From contig JAKSXM010000137.1 in NCBI GenBank assembly GCA_022575985.1, forward strand, positions 11,674,001-11,738,000: DNA of 64,000 nt. Direction: 5' to 3'. The position numbers and the translations under genes were made by a program. The DNA comes from Anagrus nilaparvatae (taxonomy: Eukaryota > Arthropoda > Insecta > Hymenoptera > Mymaridae). The notes beneath the pieces were generated by a model. The model was given only the letters and a program-made list of their open reading frames with translations. It searched no databases and was not told the origin of the DNA. Within the stretch, counting starts at the first letter, position 1. Each line of letters opens with the position of its first letter. Positions 1 through 12,720 of this stretch are shown here, one piece after another.

Positions 1-1266
1 TTTGTATTTTTTTTAATATTCACAGTATTATTCTTATATTCAAAATAAGGTACATTTGACTTTTCTTTGTCTACTTTTTTACTTAAATCTATTATTGGCT
101 TTTCTTTACAACTTGATGGACATTTTATTTCCACAAGTTTTGTAACGCACCCTTCTTTAAAAACAACACCATCCACGCTTGCACAAATCCAGGGCTGTGC
201 AAAAGAAACTAATACACCAATTTCCTTAACTTGAACATTAAAATTTTCTTCATAAATTTTCCTAGCCTTGCTTTCATTATCCTTCCCATACTTACATGAG
301 GAAAGGTTAATGTCTTTTGCATAAAGCATATCTTGAACTAATGATTCTTCAGTCTTTGATTTTCTGCTACAGATAGAATATACATTTGAGCTTGAAGAAA
401 TTCTTAAAGCACGCTCTAAGAACCACCTCTTACACATAGATTGCCCAATTGTATCGCAACATAATTCTATAACTTCTTCTGTACATAAAAAAATTTTTTC
501 TATAAAAAAAGTCATCAAATCAGCATCGTTGAAACGTGGATCCTGTGTGTAAATATTGTGTGACATGCATGACTTATACATTTCTTTTAGTATTTTTTGG
601 CATTCTTGTTTTTTTATATTTATTGAAATATTTTTCTCAGCAGTTTTTAAAAAATACTCCATTGCTAAATCCTCTTGATTCTTATCTCTCGAAGCTAACA
701 ACATTTTCAAAGGTGACTCTTGTAACTCTTCCAACTTTGGGGGAATCGAATCTTCTTCTATAAAATTGAATGGAAAAATGATTTCAAAATATTCGCCTTT
801 TGCATATTTTGCCTGATTATATTGCTTAAAGTTAGGTGTTCCCCATTGTTTTTGAAAGTTTGTCTTCGACAAACTTCCTTCACAATTAACATATTCAATT
901 AAAGCAGCTACGTGTCTGCATTTTTCACTATTTTTATTTATACAATCGCAGTTTGTACCCTGGACATGTCTGTTGGCATCTAACTAAAAAATGAAAGTAC
1001 GAGTTAATATTTTACTTTTTTTCAAAATATAGTATTTTCAAAACTTATTGGATACAAACTCTTAATGAAACATAATGAATTTTACTTGTAGAAACCTGGC
1101 TCATTACTTCTCCACTAATAATCTTACTGTTTTGTACAGTTATAAATTCTTTGACATTTTCAACACCTTCAGCTTCTAATAATTTTTTGGCTTTTCCAAT
1201 TGTTTCAGGTCTCCATTCTATTGAATGAGTTATTTTTTGGAACCCTGTTCTTAAAATAATATCCAT
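1..1266 (-). CDS. SWIM zinc finger / YqaJ-type nuclease protein, 3' part beyond window
   Basis: Two exons are visible: 1060-1266 (69 codons, from ATG 1264-1266) and 983 down to the window edge, joined at a GT/AG intron with phase 0. About 396 residues are visible and no stop is reached, so the gene is cut. Residues 81-93 form a SWIM zinc-binding motif (CDC, seven residues, CRH). Near the cut end, the motif CASVDGVV (Asp about residue 340) followed by LVEIKCP (Glu about 354, then Lys) is the D...ExK core of the YqaJ family, PD-(D/E)xK nucleases named after phage recombination exonucleases. Proteins with this SWIM plus YqaJ pairing occur, often in several copies, in insect and other animal genomes; their cellular role is not established. 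An AG lies just before the ATG at 1279-1280, so an additional upstream exon is possible. The gene is divergent from DUS3L. Domain assignment is firm; function is open. Confidence 0.8.
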
Positions 1267-1755
1267 GTTTTTAAAAAACTAAAAAATATTAATATTATTT
1301 GTAAAAATTTGTCATTATACTTTTATAAACTGCAAATATTCTGCTTTTGTTTACGATAAGTGTACTTAACCTACTTATCATACAAAAACTTACCTTATGC
1401 TAAAAATTTTATTAATATATACTATATTTATCACTTAAAAAATATACCAAAACTTATTTGCAACGATTTTATTTACAAAAATTTCCACAATATTTTCAAC
1501 TATTTATGAAAAATTTATTTTTACAAGATTTTCCTATGCTTTTGTATTAACAAAGCCCCGAGTAGAAGTAGGGGTACCACGTGATTTATAATTTACCTCT
1601 CCCCCTGCACTGAGCGAATAGGTATACATCTGTGACCCCGGTCACAAGCAAATAAACAATCTTTGGTGAAGCATGTGATTGTAATTTTAGAGGTTATAAA
1701 TTTTATTGAACTGTAATAAAGTTTAAGAATTAAACCAATATTTTTTTCTTGCACG
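1267..1755. promoter_or_regulatory. Shared divergent upstream region of YqaJ gene and DUS3L
   Basis: This 489-bp interval separates two start codons pointing away from each other, so it must hold the 5' UTRs and probably both promoters. A short GC-richer patch lies at about 1555-1660 in otherwise AT-rich sequence. I see no unambiguous TATA or initiator element. Bidirectional promoter use is inferred from layout only. Confidence 0.4.
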
Positions 1756-4700
1756 ATGATCGAATCGAATATTGAAAGCAACGAAAAAAAAACTGTTGCT
1801 ATTGACGAAAAAAAGTCTGGTATATGTGCGATTAAATCTGAGTAAGTATTAAACTTTCATATTCCAAATGTTTATATATTTATTTTGGCTGTACATATTC
1901 CTTTTTTAAATCATATGATAAGAGTTAGACAATTTTTATTTATTTTCTCTTTATTTATTATCAAATTTATCTAATATTTTATTGCTCCTCAGGTTTGTTA
2001 TCGATGACTTAATAAGGTCCCTTAAGAATTCAATTGATCCAGAAAATGAAGAAAAGAAAATTCTTCATGAAGAAACTGATGTAGTAACTGAACCTCCTGT
2101 AAAAAAATTAAAAAATGCTGACCAAAAGAAAGACAAGCCCAGGGGACAAAATAAATCTCGTCCTGTACCATTCAAAATTAAAAAAGAAAATAATTTGTGC
2201 CCTTGGGTATGTGATCAATTAGTTGATCAGCCTGAAAAAAAATGTACTAATAAAAATTGTACATTTATGCATGATAGGACTGATTACTTAAAAATTAAAC
2301 CACCTGATATAAATGATTATTGTTTTGAATATCAAGTTAATGGCAAATGTCCTAGAGGCACTACCTGCAGAATGGGCTCAAATCATCTTACTCCAGAAGG
2401 ATATAATATAATAGACGAAGAGAAATTTAAAAATTATCAAGAAAAACCTTCGACGGTCAAAAATCAAATAAAAAAAGAAACTAGGGAACAACTTAGATCT
2501 TATAAATATGATTTTACTTTGGCTGAAAAAATTGTTAAAAAGAACAACTGTTCACAAAAATCTAATCCTAAGATAGAAGTGGGGGCAATTTTAGATACTG
2601 AAGAAATAAAACTTTTAAATCGGGAGAAAAAAAAAATTGACTGGAGAGACAAAATAATGCTTAGCCCTTTAACTACTGTAGGAAATTTACCATTTAGAAG
2701 AATTTGTAAAGAATATGGAGCAGATATAACATGTGGTGAAATGGCTTTAGCTTCAAAATTATTAAAAGGAGCACAAGAAGAATGGGCTTTAACTAAGCGT
2801 CATGAATCAGAAGACTTATTTGGTGTTCAAATTTGTGGTAACAATCCTGGTGTATTAACAAGGTGTGCTCAAGTATTAAATGAGCAATCAGAATTAGATT
2901 TTGTCGATTTAAATTTAGGATGCCCTATTGATTTAATTTATAAACAAGGTGCAGGTTGTGGATTAATGAATCGTCAAAACATTTTAGAAAATGTAGTCAG
3001 GTCAGCAGTGGAAGTATTAGATATTCCTTTTACTGTGAAAACTAGAACAGGGGTGTATGCAGATAAGCCAATTGCTCATTCTCTTATGCCAAATTTTAGA
3101 AAGTGGGGTGTCTCTATGATTAATGTAATTTAATTTTTTTACTCTAGTAAAAAATTGATAAAAATTTTTGTTTACTCTTTATTGATACTTTAGATTCATG
3201 GAAGATCAAGAGAACAAAGGTATACAAAACTAGCTAATTGGGAATATATAGAAAAATGTGCTCAAGCAGCTTCTCCTGTGCCCATATACGGGACTGGAGA
3301 CATACTTTCATATGAAGATTATGAAATAGCTAGGAATAATTGTCCAACAATACAAGGAGTCAGTATTGGTAGAGGAGCCTTAATTAAACCATGGATTTTC
3401 AAAGAGATAAAAGAGAGAACTTTATTAGATATTTCATCTGGAGAGAGATTTGACATAATTAAAAAGTATGCTTATTATGGTCTTGAACACTGGGGATCAG
3501 ACACACGTGGAGTAGAAACAACTAGACGATTTTTATTGGAGTGGATTTCTTTTCTTCATAGGTAATAGGTTTCTTTTTTTTTTATACATTATTTTATACA
3601 ATTTATATATTTTGTATTTAATTTACTAGTTGATATGGAATATCATGAAAACTATACTATATTTTTTTTAACAATTTTTAATTCCACAGTTCCAATGCTT
3701 CATTTTTGCCGTCAATTTCTTTTTTAAATTTGCATTTCTGAAACAAATTCAAAAAATTTTAAAGTATTTGAATTGGTGGAAAATTTCAAAAACACAAACA
3801 TTTATTATTATTATTAAAATCATGTAGTTCTCACCTATGACTAGCACTTGTATCACAATTTTGATTCATAACAAAAAATTACAATTTTTATCTAATCTTA
3901 AAAAAATGGAGATCGGGTCCATGATCTATAAATCACCTATATCTCCTTGTTTAAGACTCAAATATTTCTTTGGTTCCAACTCTTTCTATAAAAAAAAACA
4001 ATTGATGGCTCAAAAAATTATAATTTTTAAAAAAATTTCTATATCTACGTAAATTTTCCGAAGATTTTGAATCTTAAGACGGTTTTTTAATTGATTAAGT
4101 AACTTTGCGAAAATTTTGAGGATTTATTGCTTTTACATGTGATGTATTAGGAATCCAACCGGAACTTTTTTTGAAATGAATAAATAGATTGAAAATCAAA
4201 ATTCAAAACTAATTAAAAGGGGAAAAATATGAATTAATTTTTTTGAGTCTCAATGGTAAAAAATGTTTTGCAAATTATTAAAATATGCAAAGTTCAAATC
4301 AACTTTTGTTCTGCGGATTTCCTGTTATACAGGAAATACCCTATCGAAGCTTAAAAAAAAACGCGATAAAAAATGTGGAAATTTTAAAATTTGAAAAATG
4401 GTAAAAATAATGCAAAATGGCAGTCAAAATCGAGGATTGGACCCTAAATTTAATGCTGCGTGTTTATTGGGAGACTTTATTTTGGGTTACATTCCCGGAA
4501 AAAGAATTTTAAACCAAAACCGGTGGCTCTCGTAGACTTAATCCCATATAGAAATAAATTAGATGCTAAAATTTAGCAATAATAAAATTTATTATTTAAG
4601 GTATATCCCAGTTGGTATATTAGAAAGACCACCTCAAAAAATGAATAGCAGGCCACCATATTACAAAGGACGAGATGAATTGGAAACACTTTTAGCAAGT

Positions 4701-5427
4701 ACCAATAGTTCAGATTGGGTTAAATTGTCGTAAGTATTTTTTATTAAAAAATTTTTTTAATTAAACAATAATTTACGATTTTAAAATGTACCTTTGAACC
4801 CTTACTTTTTACGTATTATATTCACTATTATTTGGGTCGTTCTGAGGTAAATTTAGGATTGAGTGATAAAAAATTTTTTTTATTTTGTTCAGAGATAGTT
4901 TATTCAAGCAAAACTAAGATCTGGCACAAATTTTAATTCATTTCAATAAGTAGTTTTAAACCAACTTTAAAAATTTTTGTGCCCTCTTGGGCGCAAAACT
5001 TTTGCGATGAACTGAACGAAAAATATTTTGACTTTGGTGAAATCTCCGGGATCTATCTATATCCAAAATAATCCCTGAAAATTTTAGAGTACATATAATA
5101 AACATTTTTAACTGTTCCTATAAATACAAAAGTAATTTATTTAGGTACCTGAATTCTGATAAAAATTAGCCTACAGGTTTAATTTACGAACAAATTTTTA
5201 TTAAAATTTTTAAATTTTTACTATTAGTTTGACGAAGGTAATAAATTAATCTAACAAATACTTTGGTCTTAAAAAATTAAAAAAGTTTTTCCCTCCTTCT
5301 GTTTCCTTTCATTTGTTATTTAATATATTATATTAATTTTTTAAAATTTTTCAGTGAAATGGTATTGGGAAGAGTTCCAGATGGGTTTCACTTTTTACCA
5401 AAACATAAAGCCAATTCATGGAATTAA
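1756..5427 (+). CDS. DUS3L: tRNA-dihydrouridine(47) synthase 3-like (DUS3L)
   Basis: Five exons give 595 residues: 1756-1841, 1993-3124, 3194-3561, 4601-4729 and 5355-5427, all with GT/AG borders and compatible phases. The protein should reduce uridine 47 in the variable loop of tRNAs using FMN and NADPH; it ends with the family's FLPKHKAN tail. Two CCCH zinc fingers lie at about residues 98-122 and 139-160, followed by the TIM-barrel domain from about residue 215: APLTT-like [17 protein letters not shown], the NLGCPIDL loop with its conserved Cys, GAGCGLM, VKTRTG, and [14 protein letters not shown] across the third exon junction. Human DUS3L is about 650 residues, so this looks complete. The apparent stop at 3131 is intronic read-through, not a truncation. 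Introns 1 to 3 and 4 are short to moderate; the 1.04-kb third intron carries repeat-derived sequence. Start chosen as the first ATG in frame in the exon spliced to the conserved body. Confidence 0.95.
3562..4600. repeat. DUS3L intron 3 with dispersed-repeat sequence
   Basis: No exon is seen in this 1.04-kb intron. The part at about 3700-4560 resembles stretches near 13650-14450 and 20220-20890, most clearly a shared phrase like AAAATCGAGAATTGGA followed by an AAAC/TTAG-rich end. This suggests an old interspersed element of some 700-850 bp. Similarity was judged by eye and is diffuse. Confidence 0.35.
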
Positions 5428-5604
5428 ATTGAGTTTTAAATTAATTATGTATATTTTTTTACGTACGTATAAGAATAATATTAATCTAATGTACTATAAC
5501 GTCGTTTATTTTTAACATGCATAGTTCCAACACTTCAAACACATGTATATGTATATGTAAAATGTGATAAAGTCTGTATTTTCCATTCTAATTATCATTC
5601 ACAT

Positions 5605-5610
5605 AATAAA
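5605..5610 (+). terminator. Poly(A) signal candidate for DUS3L
   Basis: A canonical AATAAA lies 178 bases after the DUS3L stop, within an A/T-rich 3' UTR. Further AATAAA-like hexamers follow within 20 bases. Confidence 0.45.
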
Positions 5611-5877
5611 ATAAATTATATGCATAATAAAATAATTATAAAAATGTCTTTTTTTAATAGAATGTTGATTCATGACCCATTCAGTAATAGATACATAGTC
5701 AGAAAAATAAAGAATATGCAAAAAGATAAGATAAAGCTAGAAACTACGTTTTAGGGTTGTCTTTTTTTATGACCAAGAGTTGTATTTGATTTTTCTTTTT
5801 TCTAGCTGTAGAAAAGAAAGCTTTTACTCCCCAATAAGAAAGAAAAATTGCATTTTATCCATTAGAGCAAAAAATTA

Positions 5878-5945
5878 TTGCCCCAGATCGCAGTTTACCT
5901 TCTAGGCTTCACCTCAAATCAACTTGCGATCTGGGCTATTCTTTT
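5878..5945. repeat. Degenerate copy of the TTAA palindrome core
   Basis: The arms CCCAGATCGCAGTTTACC and the inverse of TTGCGATCTGGGC face each other around a short centre. The same arms occur at 27617-27700, 29117-29190, 29690-29765, 29905-29985 and 55045-55100, so this is a diverged member of that element family. Confidence 0.55.
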
Positions 5946-6084
5946 TTTTTCTCCTTTGGTAAAAAATGCACTATTACATATCTGGGTCAAAAAAAAACTT
6001 ATAACTGGAACATGTTGACTTATAACAGTTTTAACTTATACTCCCTAATTATAATTAGTCTTAGATTTTAAACTATAATGAAAG

Positions 6085-6260
6085 AAAGAAAGACAAGCCC
6101 AAGTCCCTAAATTAACCTAATAAATAAGCCTAAAGTATTCTTAATCCCTAAATCGAAATTATTGTAAGACCATTTGACCCCCCCCTGCTCCTGAATTCGG
6201 GGACATTTTCAAATTCCCCTCCCTGCGAACATGTTCTATGTTAAAAAACCCCAGGAAAAT
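6085..6260. repeat. Dispersed repeat (CTAAGTCC / AACATGTTC family), copy 1
   Basis: Short phrases such as CCCTAAAT and CCTAAAGTATTCTTA are followed by a C-run, a GAATTCGGGG-like word, and GAACATGTTCTATG. The same order, in one orientation or the other, recurs at about 24745-24815, 27225-27430, 43300-43475 and 52680-52985. It is a non-coding interspersed family with homopolymeric C/G tracts. Confidence 0.5.
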
Positions 6261-8749
6261 GGCTTTTTTGCTTATTGTATGTAAAACTATGTTTTAAATC
6301 AGGGGGAAAAATAAAGGGGTTCAACTTTTTCATGCTGTCTGCGCACTCTTTCGTGCATAAAACTGCATGCAAACTCAAAACAAATGTTTTGTCTCTTGAT
6401 TAAAAAATAGTTATTTTATACCCGATAGGCGTGCATTTTTTTCGCTTTTGACGAGGTTTTTGAAGAAAAACCTTATGTATTAATTAGCGGAGTAAAATAT
6501 AGGGTTCAACCCTTGTATATATGCTGTTTTTACAATACAATAATATACAACTGCATGTTAAATTAAAAACCTATATTTTGACCTATTATAGACTTACCTG
6601 ATAATTAATTATAAAATCTAGTATTCAAGCGGGGAAAATGAATAATGAAATAAATAGTTTGTGCTCGCGCTCAAAAATTGTTTTAAAATTCATATTCTTA
6701 CCAAAAAACTTGCGTAATGGTCAGCTTGTACGCTGAGTTCGGATTTAGTCTAACTCGTGAGATCAAATGATTTAGCGTCGAAATATTACGTCCTTGATGT
6801 TTAATTTACTGCAATATAATGTTTGCTACGTTTTTTCTTTGATTTGTTGACCCCATTTTTTTTATTTTTTCGTTTTATACAAATCAAATTATAAGAAAAT
6901 ATCGTGAATACTAGAATATTTTTGGGAATACACTAGAAACCTGTTAATTAGGAATGCGCTTATTAAAAAAAAGTTCGTTTAAATGCGGGCAGGGTTTTTA
7001 GAACGTTAAGGATAAAATTTAGATGCGGTCTAGGACGGAATTTTATTTCCAATAGCTGCAGGAATTCAAAATTTTTTAATTTAGAAGATAATTTTCTAAC
7101 AATTTAGTTTTCTAACAATTTAGTTTATATAATGACGAATGCTTTTAGTTTTTAATTTACGAATACTCTTGGATATTAATTGGATCCATCGTGGTTTGAA
7201 TAATTTGGATTTTAAGTAACCAAGATTAGTACCTACCGAAATTCTTCCTGATTAGCTTAATTATAGAATAAACAGTTAGATTGCGCTTTAAATTTGGTCG
7301 AGAATTTTCAACAAATTCCTAATTAATAATTTCTTGAAGTTTAAGCTTATATAGTATATTAGCAATTAAAATAAAGACGCGAAGACTAGTAAAAAATTTT
7401 ATTGCTCACGTTGCTTACTCACGAAACAAATTCTAATTTTACTCGCTATGCAAGTTTTTCGATCGGGTTTACAGGGCATGTTAAGAAGCTTTGAAATAGC
7501 CCTTGCAAGTTTTTAATTCTCAAATTTGTACTCCAAATAGATTTAAATTCTAATCGCCCTCCTTATAATTATATAATCTACATAGAAATTATTTTTTGTA
7601 AAAAAAAATTTTATCCAAAATTTGTGATCAAGTATTCATTTTAACAGTAAAACACAACTATTTTTTTTGGCGGTACCATTTTAAGACAATTGAACTCATT
7701 TAGCTTCCTGGGGTCTCAAAACGTGCTTATATGCCAAAAAATCAAAATTTCACCTAAAAAAATGGCGAATCAATGAATCAAAAAATTTTTTATGCATGGA
7801 TGGTTAAATCATGAAATTTAAATATAAATTGCATATTTTTTTAAATTAAATTTTGGCCACATGATAGCTGGGCAAAGTTTTGAGTAAATTGCTTGAAATT
7901 TTTACAGTGAGGACGCGATATCAGCTGTGAATTAAAGGAAAATTTGTCGTAAAAGGCCGCGAAATTTTTAGAGGATTCACCGAAGTTTCTTTCATGGGTG
8001 GTTGAACATTTAACCAAATAAATCTGGCAGTACAATTTTATAAAAAATAATTCATATATATATATATTTACTAAACTAAACTAAACTGTACGAGATAATT
8101 AAAAAACTTTCCACAAGAAAAGGCTAAAAATATAAATTTTAAATTAAAAAATACTTTTCAAAATGAAAAATTTACAATATAACATAAGTATTATACTGAG
8201 AAAAAATGTAGAGGAAAATGTACATTTGCAGCTGGAAGATTTTACTATTAATTTTAGTAAAGTTATCCGAAGAATTGAAAATAGTACATTTTACTATTTA
8301 AGGGTAATTTTTCTTGAGTAAGATTTTCTACAAAATATTATTATACTCTCACTCTCTCACATGTGTATAACTTTTATTTTTTTTTTTTTTTTTTTTTTAA
8401 TTTTTTTTAATTATTTTTTTTTTTTTTTTAATTTTTTTTTTTTTTAAATTTTTTTTTATAATTTATATTTTATAATTTATACAATTTTCATTCCTTATAT
8501 AGTATCTGAAATCAAATTTTGTCACTTGCGAGAAAAAATATGTAAAATAAATTCTACTAAAATTAAGGGTAATTTTTTTTCCTTTACGGGTAGTTTATAA
8601 AATACATGTTGGTAAAAAATAACATAAAACGCCATTTTGACAACTTCAAATTATTTTACTAATCAAAAGGGTAATTTTTACCAATACAATTTTGTGAGTG
8701 AGGTATCCGTTGGAAAAAGCATTTTATTATTATCATTATTATACATTAG

Positions 8750-9993
8750 AGTGTGTCTTATTTTTTTTTTCGATATTTTTTGGCTCCCCCATTTTTTTCG
8801 AATATTTTGGTCATAAAAAACCCCTAGCTCCAAGGATTTTGATTTTTGATTGTTTCAACCTGTGCCACAGAGCACCTGAAGTTTCCCATTTAAAAAACAT
8901 GGGAATTTTGAGTTTTTAGATATTTATACAAATTTTTACAGATGCCAGAAAGCGTTTTAAAAAGCTAATTTTTACTTGAAAATTTATTTTCAGATGTTGT
9001 AAAGATATAAAAACAGACCTACATTCATTCCCAAGGGAATTATGGGGCTAGACACGCAAATTTACATGTTGGCTCAATCTTATAAAACAGGGTTTTTCAG
9101 TAATTTTCGATAAAACGCTGCAACCTCAAAAATTAACCAAAACACTTCTGGTTGTTCTACTTTTTTTGGTGCAAGTATCACCTTTCAAACCACGTAAACC
9201 GCGTATTTTCATCACTGATTCTCTCGGAGCTATATTCAATTAACCTACTGGTAATTTTTGACCTTAAATGCCCAATTTTTGAAATTGCTGACAAAATTGT
9301 AATTTTTCACAAAACTGAGTTTTATAGGCCTTAAAAACTTTCTACAAGCTTCAAGTTTCCAAAAATTTTTTACTCGTCTCTTTTCTTTAAATAGTTTTTA
9401 AGAAATCGCTCTTCAAAAATAATGATAAAAATGGATTTTTTTTTTAACCCTGAAATTGGGACTCTGACTTTAAATTATCATCTCTGGTTACTAATTTAGT
9501 GAGTAAAAGATTTTTGGAAATTTGAAGCTTGTAGAAAATTTTTAAGACCTATAAAGCTCAACTTTGACAAAAATTACAATTTTGACAGCAATTTAAAAAA
9601 ATTCAAACATTGGTTAATTTTAGTCCAAAATTACCGTTAGGTTAATTAGCTATAGTGACAAGAGGATCAATAATAAAAAAACGCGGTTTACGGCTTTTGA
9701 AAGGTGACACTTGCACTAAAAAAATGAGATGAGCCAAAAATAGTTTGGTTAATTTTTGAGGTTGCAGCGTTTTATCGAAAATTACCGAAAAACCCTGTTT
9801 TATAAGATTGAGCCAACATGTAAATTTTCATTTCTAGTCCCAGAATTCCCTACGGAATGAACGCAAGGCTGTTTGCATGTCTTTACAACATCTGAAAATA
9901 TGTTTTCCAGTAAAAATTAGCTTTTTTATGACCAAAATATTCGAAAAAAATGGGGGGAGCCAAAAAATATCGAAAAAAAAAATAAGACACACT
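8750..9993. mobile_element. 1.24-kb foldback element (AGTGTGTC ends)
   Basis: The two ends are inverse copies (AGTGTGTCTTATT and AATAAGACACACT). Matching continues inward for roughly 600 bases per arm: for example GGCTCCCCCATTTTTTTCG near 8780 pairs with its inverse near 9950, and TTCAAGTTTCCAAAAATTTT near 9350 pairs with its inverse near 9515. The loop near 9400-9480 is short. No transposase is encoded, so it is a non-autonomous foldback or MITE-like element. Arms are clearly diverged from each other, implying age. Relatives lie at about 55890-56800 and 63480-64000. Similar ATTATACAT sequences flank both sides but are too low-complexity to call a target duplication. Confidence 0.75.
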
Positions 9994-10403
9994 TTATTAT
10001 ACATAAACTTATAGGACCTTTATAATAAACAATTTTGTGTGTAAAAAAAATTTTGTGATAAGGAATTTATTTTAATATTCTACAAATTAAATTTAAAAAA
10101 AATTTTCCATTATATTATTTTTCAATCTTATGCAAGAAAGTATTTAAAAAATAAAAAACTAATTATTTTTTATAGTGTAATCATTTAAGTTTTTCTCGTT
10201 AATTTGTAAATAATATAATAATAATTATTTTTGAAAATTATGAAATATAACAATAATTACACTTTTAATTTATGTTATTCAATTAAATAAATTTTTTAAT
10301 AATTAAGTTTATGCTAAAATAATATTTATATTTTTAACATGCAATCGTTGCATTTTAACAAAATTAAAAAAAATGGATTTCATTTTCATATAGTAAAAAA
10401 TAC

Positions 10404-10547
10404 AATTTAGAGTAAGACTAAATAGAAAAAGAGGCATAATTACAAAAATAATATTATAAATTTAAAATTCAATATTATTAAATTTTCTTTTTTGCTGTAT
10501 TTTTTAGTAATTATGCCTCATCTGTTATTTAGTCTTACTTAAATTTT
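10404..10547. repeat. 144-bp palindrome (small MITE-like)
   Basis: AATTTAGAGTAAGACTAAAT on the left is matched by its near-inverse on the right, and GAGGCATAATTAC pairs with GTAATTATGCCTC. Only about 60 bases separate the arms. Nothing is coded inside. Confidence 0.65.
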
Positions 10548-10688
10548 ATTTTCTATTTCATAAAAATGAGATTTTGGTTCCTCAAAGAGGAACCATTGTG
10601 TTAGGTCAAAATTTGATTTTCTATTTTTTGACATATAAGCACGTTTTGGGACCCCAGGAAGCTAAAAAACCTGTTTTTAAAAAAAGTC

Positions 10689-10798
<110 letters not shown>

Positions 10799-10799
10799 T

Positions 10800-12720
10800 A
10801 TGTAATCGGTGATATTTCACAAATATTATGGAATTAAGACCTAATTTTTTTTTCAAAAATTTTTTCACCAAAAAATCTCGAGGTACTTTTTTTTTTTTTT
10901 GATTTGGATGTAATACCTCATTTATTTCCACGAAAGTACTTATATTTGAAAGTATGGTTTTTACATGATATCTCGAATCGGATACTTAATTTTCTGAAAA
11001 TTTTTTTTCTAAAATTTTTTTCACAAAAAAATACAAAAAATACTAATTTTTTTTTTCTTTTTGGACGTAGTACCTAATTTATTTCCATGGAAGTACTAGT
11101 TTTAAGAACCTTGTTTATTGTTATTTTTTGGATCTGATACTTAATTTTTTCAAAATTTTTTTTGTCAAAATTAAAAAAATAGAAAAATAAAAAAAAATGC
11201 AATATTTTTTTTTTTTTGGGTGTAATACCTCATTTAATTCTATGAAAGTACTAATATCTGAAAATATTATAACTAGTGATATTTCAAAACCATTATCGAA
11301 TTAAGACCTAATTTTTTTTTCAAACATTTTTTTATCAAAAAATCTCAAACCCCCCCCCTTTTTTTTTAATTTGGATGTAATACCTCATTTATTTCCACGA
11401 AAGTACTTATATTTGAAAGTATGGTTTTTACATGATATCTCGAATCGGATACTTAATTTTCTGAAATTTTTTTTTCTAAAATTTTTTTCACAAAAAAATA
11501 CAAAAAATGCTAATTTTTTTTTTCTTTTTGGACGTAGTACCTAATTTATTTCCATGGAAGTACTAGTTTTAAGAATCTTGTTTATTGTTATTTTTTGGAT
11601 CTGATACTTAATTTTAAAAAAATTTTTTTTGTCAAAATTAAAAAAATAGAAAAATAAAAAAAAATGCAATATTTTTTTTTTTTTTTGGTGCAATACCTCA
11701 TTTAATTCTATGAAAGTATTAATATCTGAAAATATTGTAACTAGTGATATTTCATAACCATTATCGAATTAAGACCCAATTTTTTTTTTCAAACATTTTT
11801 TTTATCAAAAAATCTCAAACCCCCCCTTTTTTTTTTAATTTGGATGTAATACCTCATTTATTTCCATGAAAGTACTTATATTTGAAAGTATAGTTTTCAA
11901 ATGATATCTCGAATCGGATACTTAATTTTTTGTAAATTTTTTTTCTAAAATTTTTTTCACAAAAAAATACAAAAAATACCAATTTTTTTTTTCTTTTTGG
12001 ATTTAGTACCTAATTTATTTTCATGGAAGTACTAGTTTTAAGAACCTTGTTTATTGTAATTTTTTGGATCTGATACATAATGTTTTCAAAATTTTTTTTC
12101 CTAAAATTTTTTTCACAAAAAAATACAAAAAAATACGAAACTTTTTTTTTTTGTATTTAGTACCTAATTTATTTCCATGGAAGTACTAGTTTTAAGAACC
12201 TCGTTTACAGTAATTTTTTGGAATTGATACTTAATTTTTTCAAAACTTTTATTCTCTAAATTAAAAAAAAAGAAAAATAAAAAAAATTGCAATATTTTTT
12301 TGGTGTAATACCTCTTTTAATTCTATGAAAGTACTAATATTTTAAAATATTGTAACCAGTGATATTCCAAAACAATTATCAAACGAATACTTAATTTTTT
12401 TTCCAAAAATTTTTTTATTAAAAAAATCTAAAAATACTTTCTTTTTTTTTTTTAATTTGGATGTAATACCTCAACCATTTCCATGAAAGTATTTATACTT
12501 GAAAGTATAGTTTTTACTAGATATCTTGAATTTGATAATTAATTTTTTGAAAATTTTTTCCCAAAAATCTTTGTTACAAAAAAATACATAAAACATCAAA
12601 TTTATTTTTCGTATTGGACATATCTAATTTATTTTAATGAGAGTATAAATTTTATAAATTTTGTTTATAGTAATTTTTGTATTTGATTACAATTTTTTTT
12701 TTTACTTTGATATAAATTAT
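10800..12720. repeat. Higher-order tandem repeat, three 155-bp subunits per unit
   Basis: Three related subunits of about 155 bp can be told apart by their key lines: A (GGATGTAATACCTCATTTAT), B (GTACCTAATTTATTTCCATG) and C (TAATACCTCATTTAATTCTA). A starts near 10909, 11376, 11845 and 12462; B near 11066, 11533, 12002, 12155 and 12615; C near 11220, 11685 and 12300. The order reads C-end, A-B-C, A-B-C, A-B-B-C, A-B, giving a 467-469 bp higher-order period with one extra B that lengthens the third unit to about 617 bp. Copies decay toward 12700. Short runs of C occur before some A subunits. Confidence 0.85.

Larger units (their letters stand above)
5428..8749. other. Intergenic, gene-free
   Basis: No gene is recognisable. 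A degenerate copy of the GATCGCAGTTTACC palindrome sits at about 5878-5945, and a copy of the CTAAGTCC/AACATGTTC family at about 6085-6260. A long, almost pure T stretch lies at about 8370-8460. The rest is unremarkable AT-rich sequence. Confidence 0.6.

Noticed and set aside
1..1266. Phage or bacterial contamination, because of the YqaJ domain
   Set aside because: The gene has a GT/AG intron, local AT composition and an animal-type SWIM partner, so it is part of the insect genome.
3131..3133. Apparent stop codon truncating DUS3L
   Set aside because: It lies in the intron beyond the GT donor at 3125; the protein continues in the next exon at IHGRSREQR.
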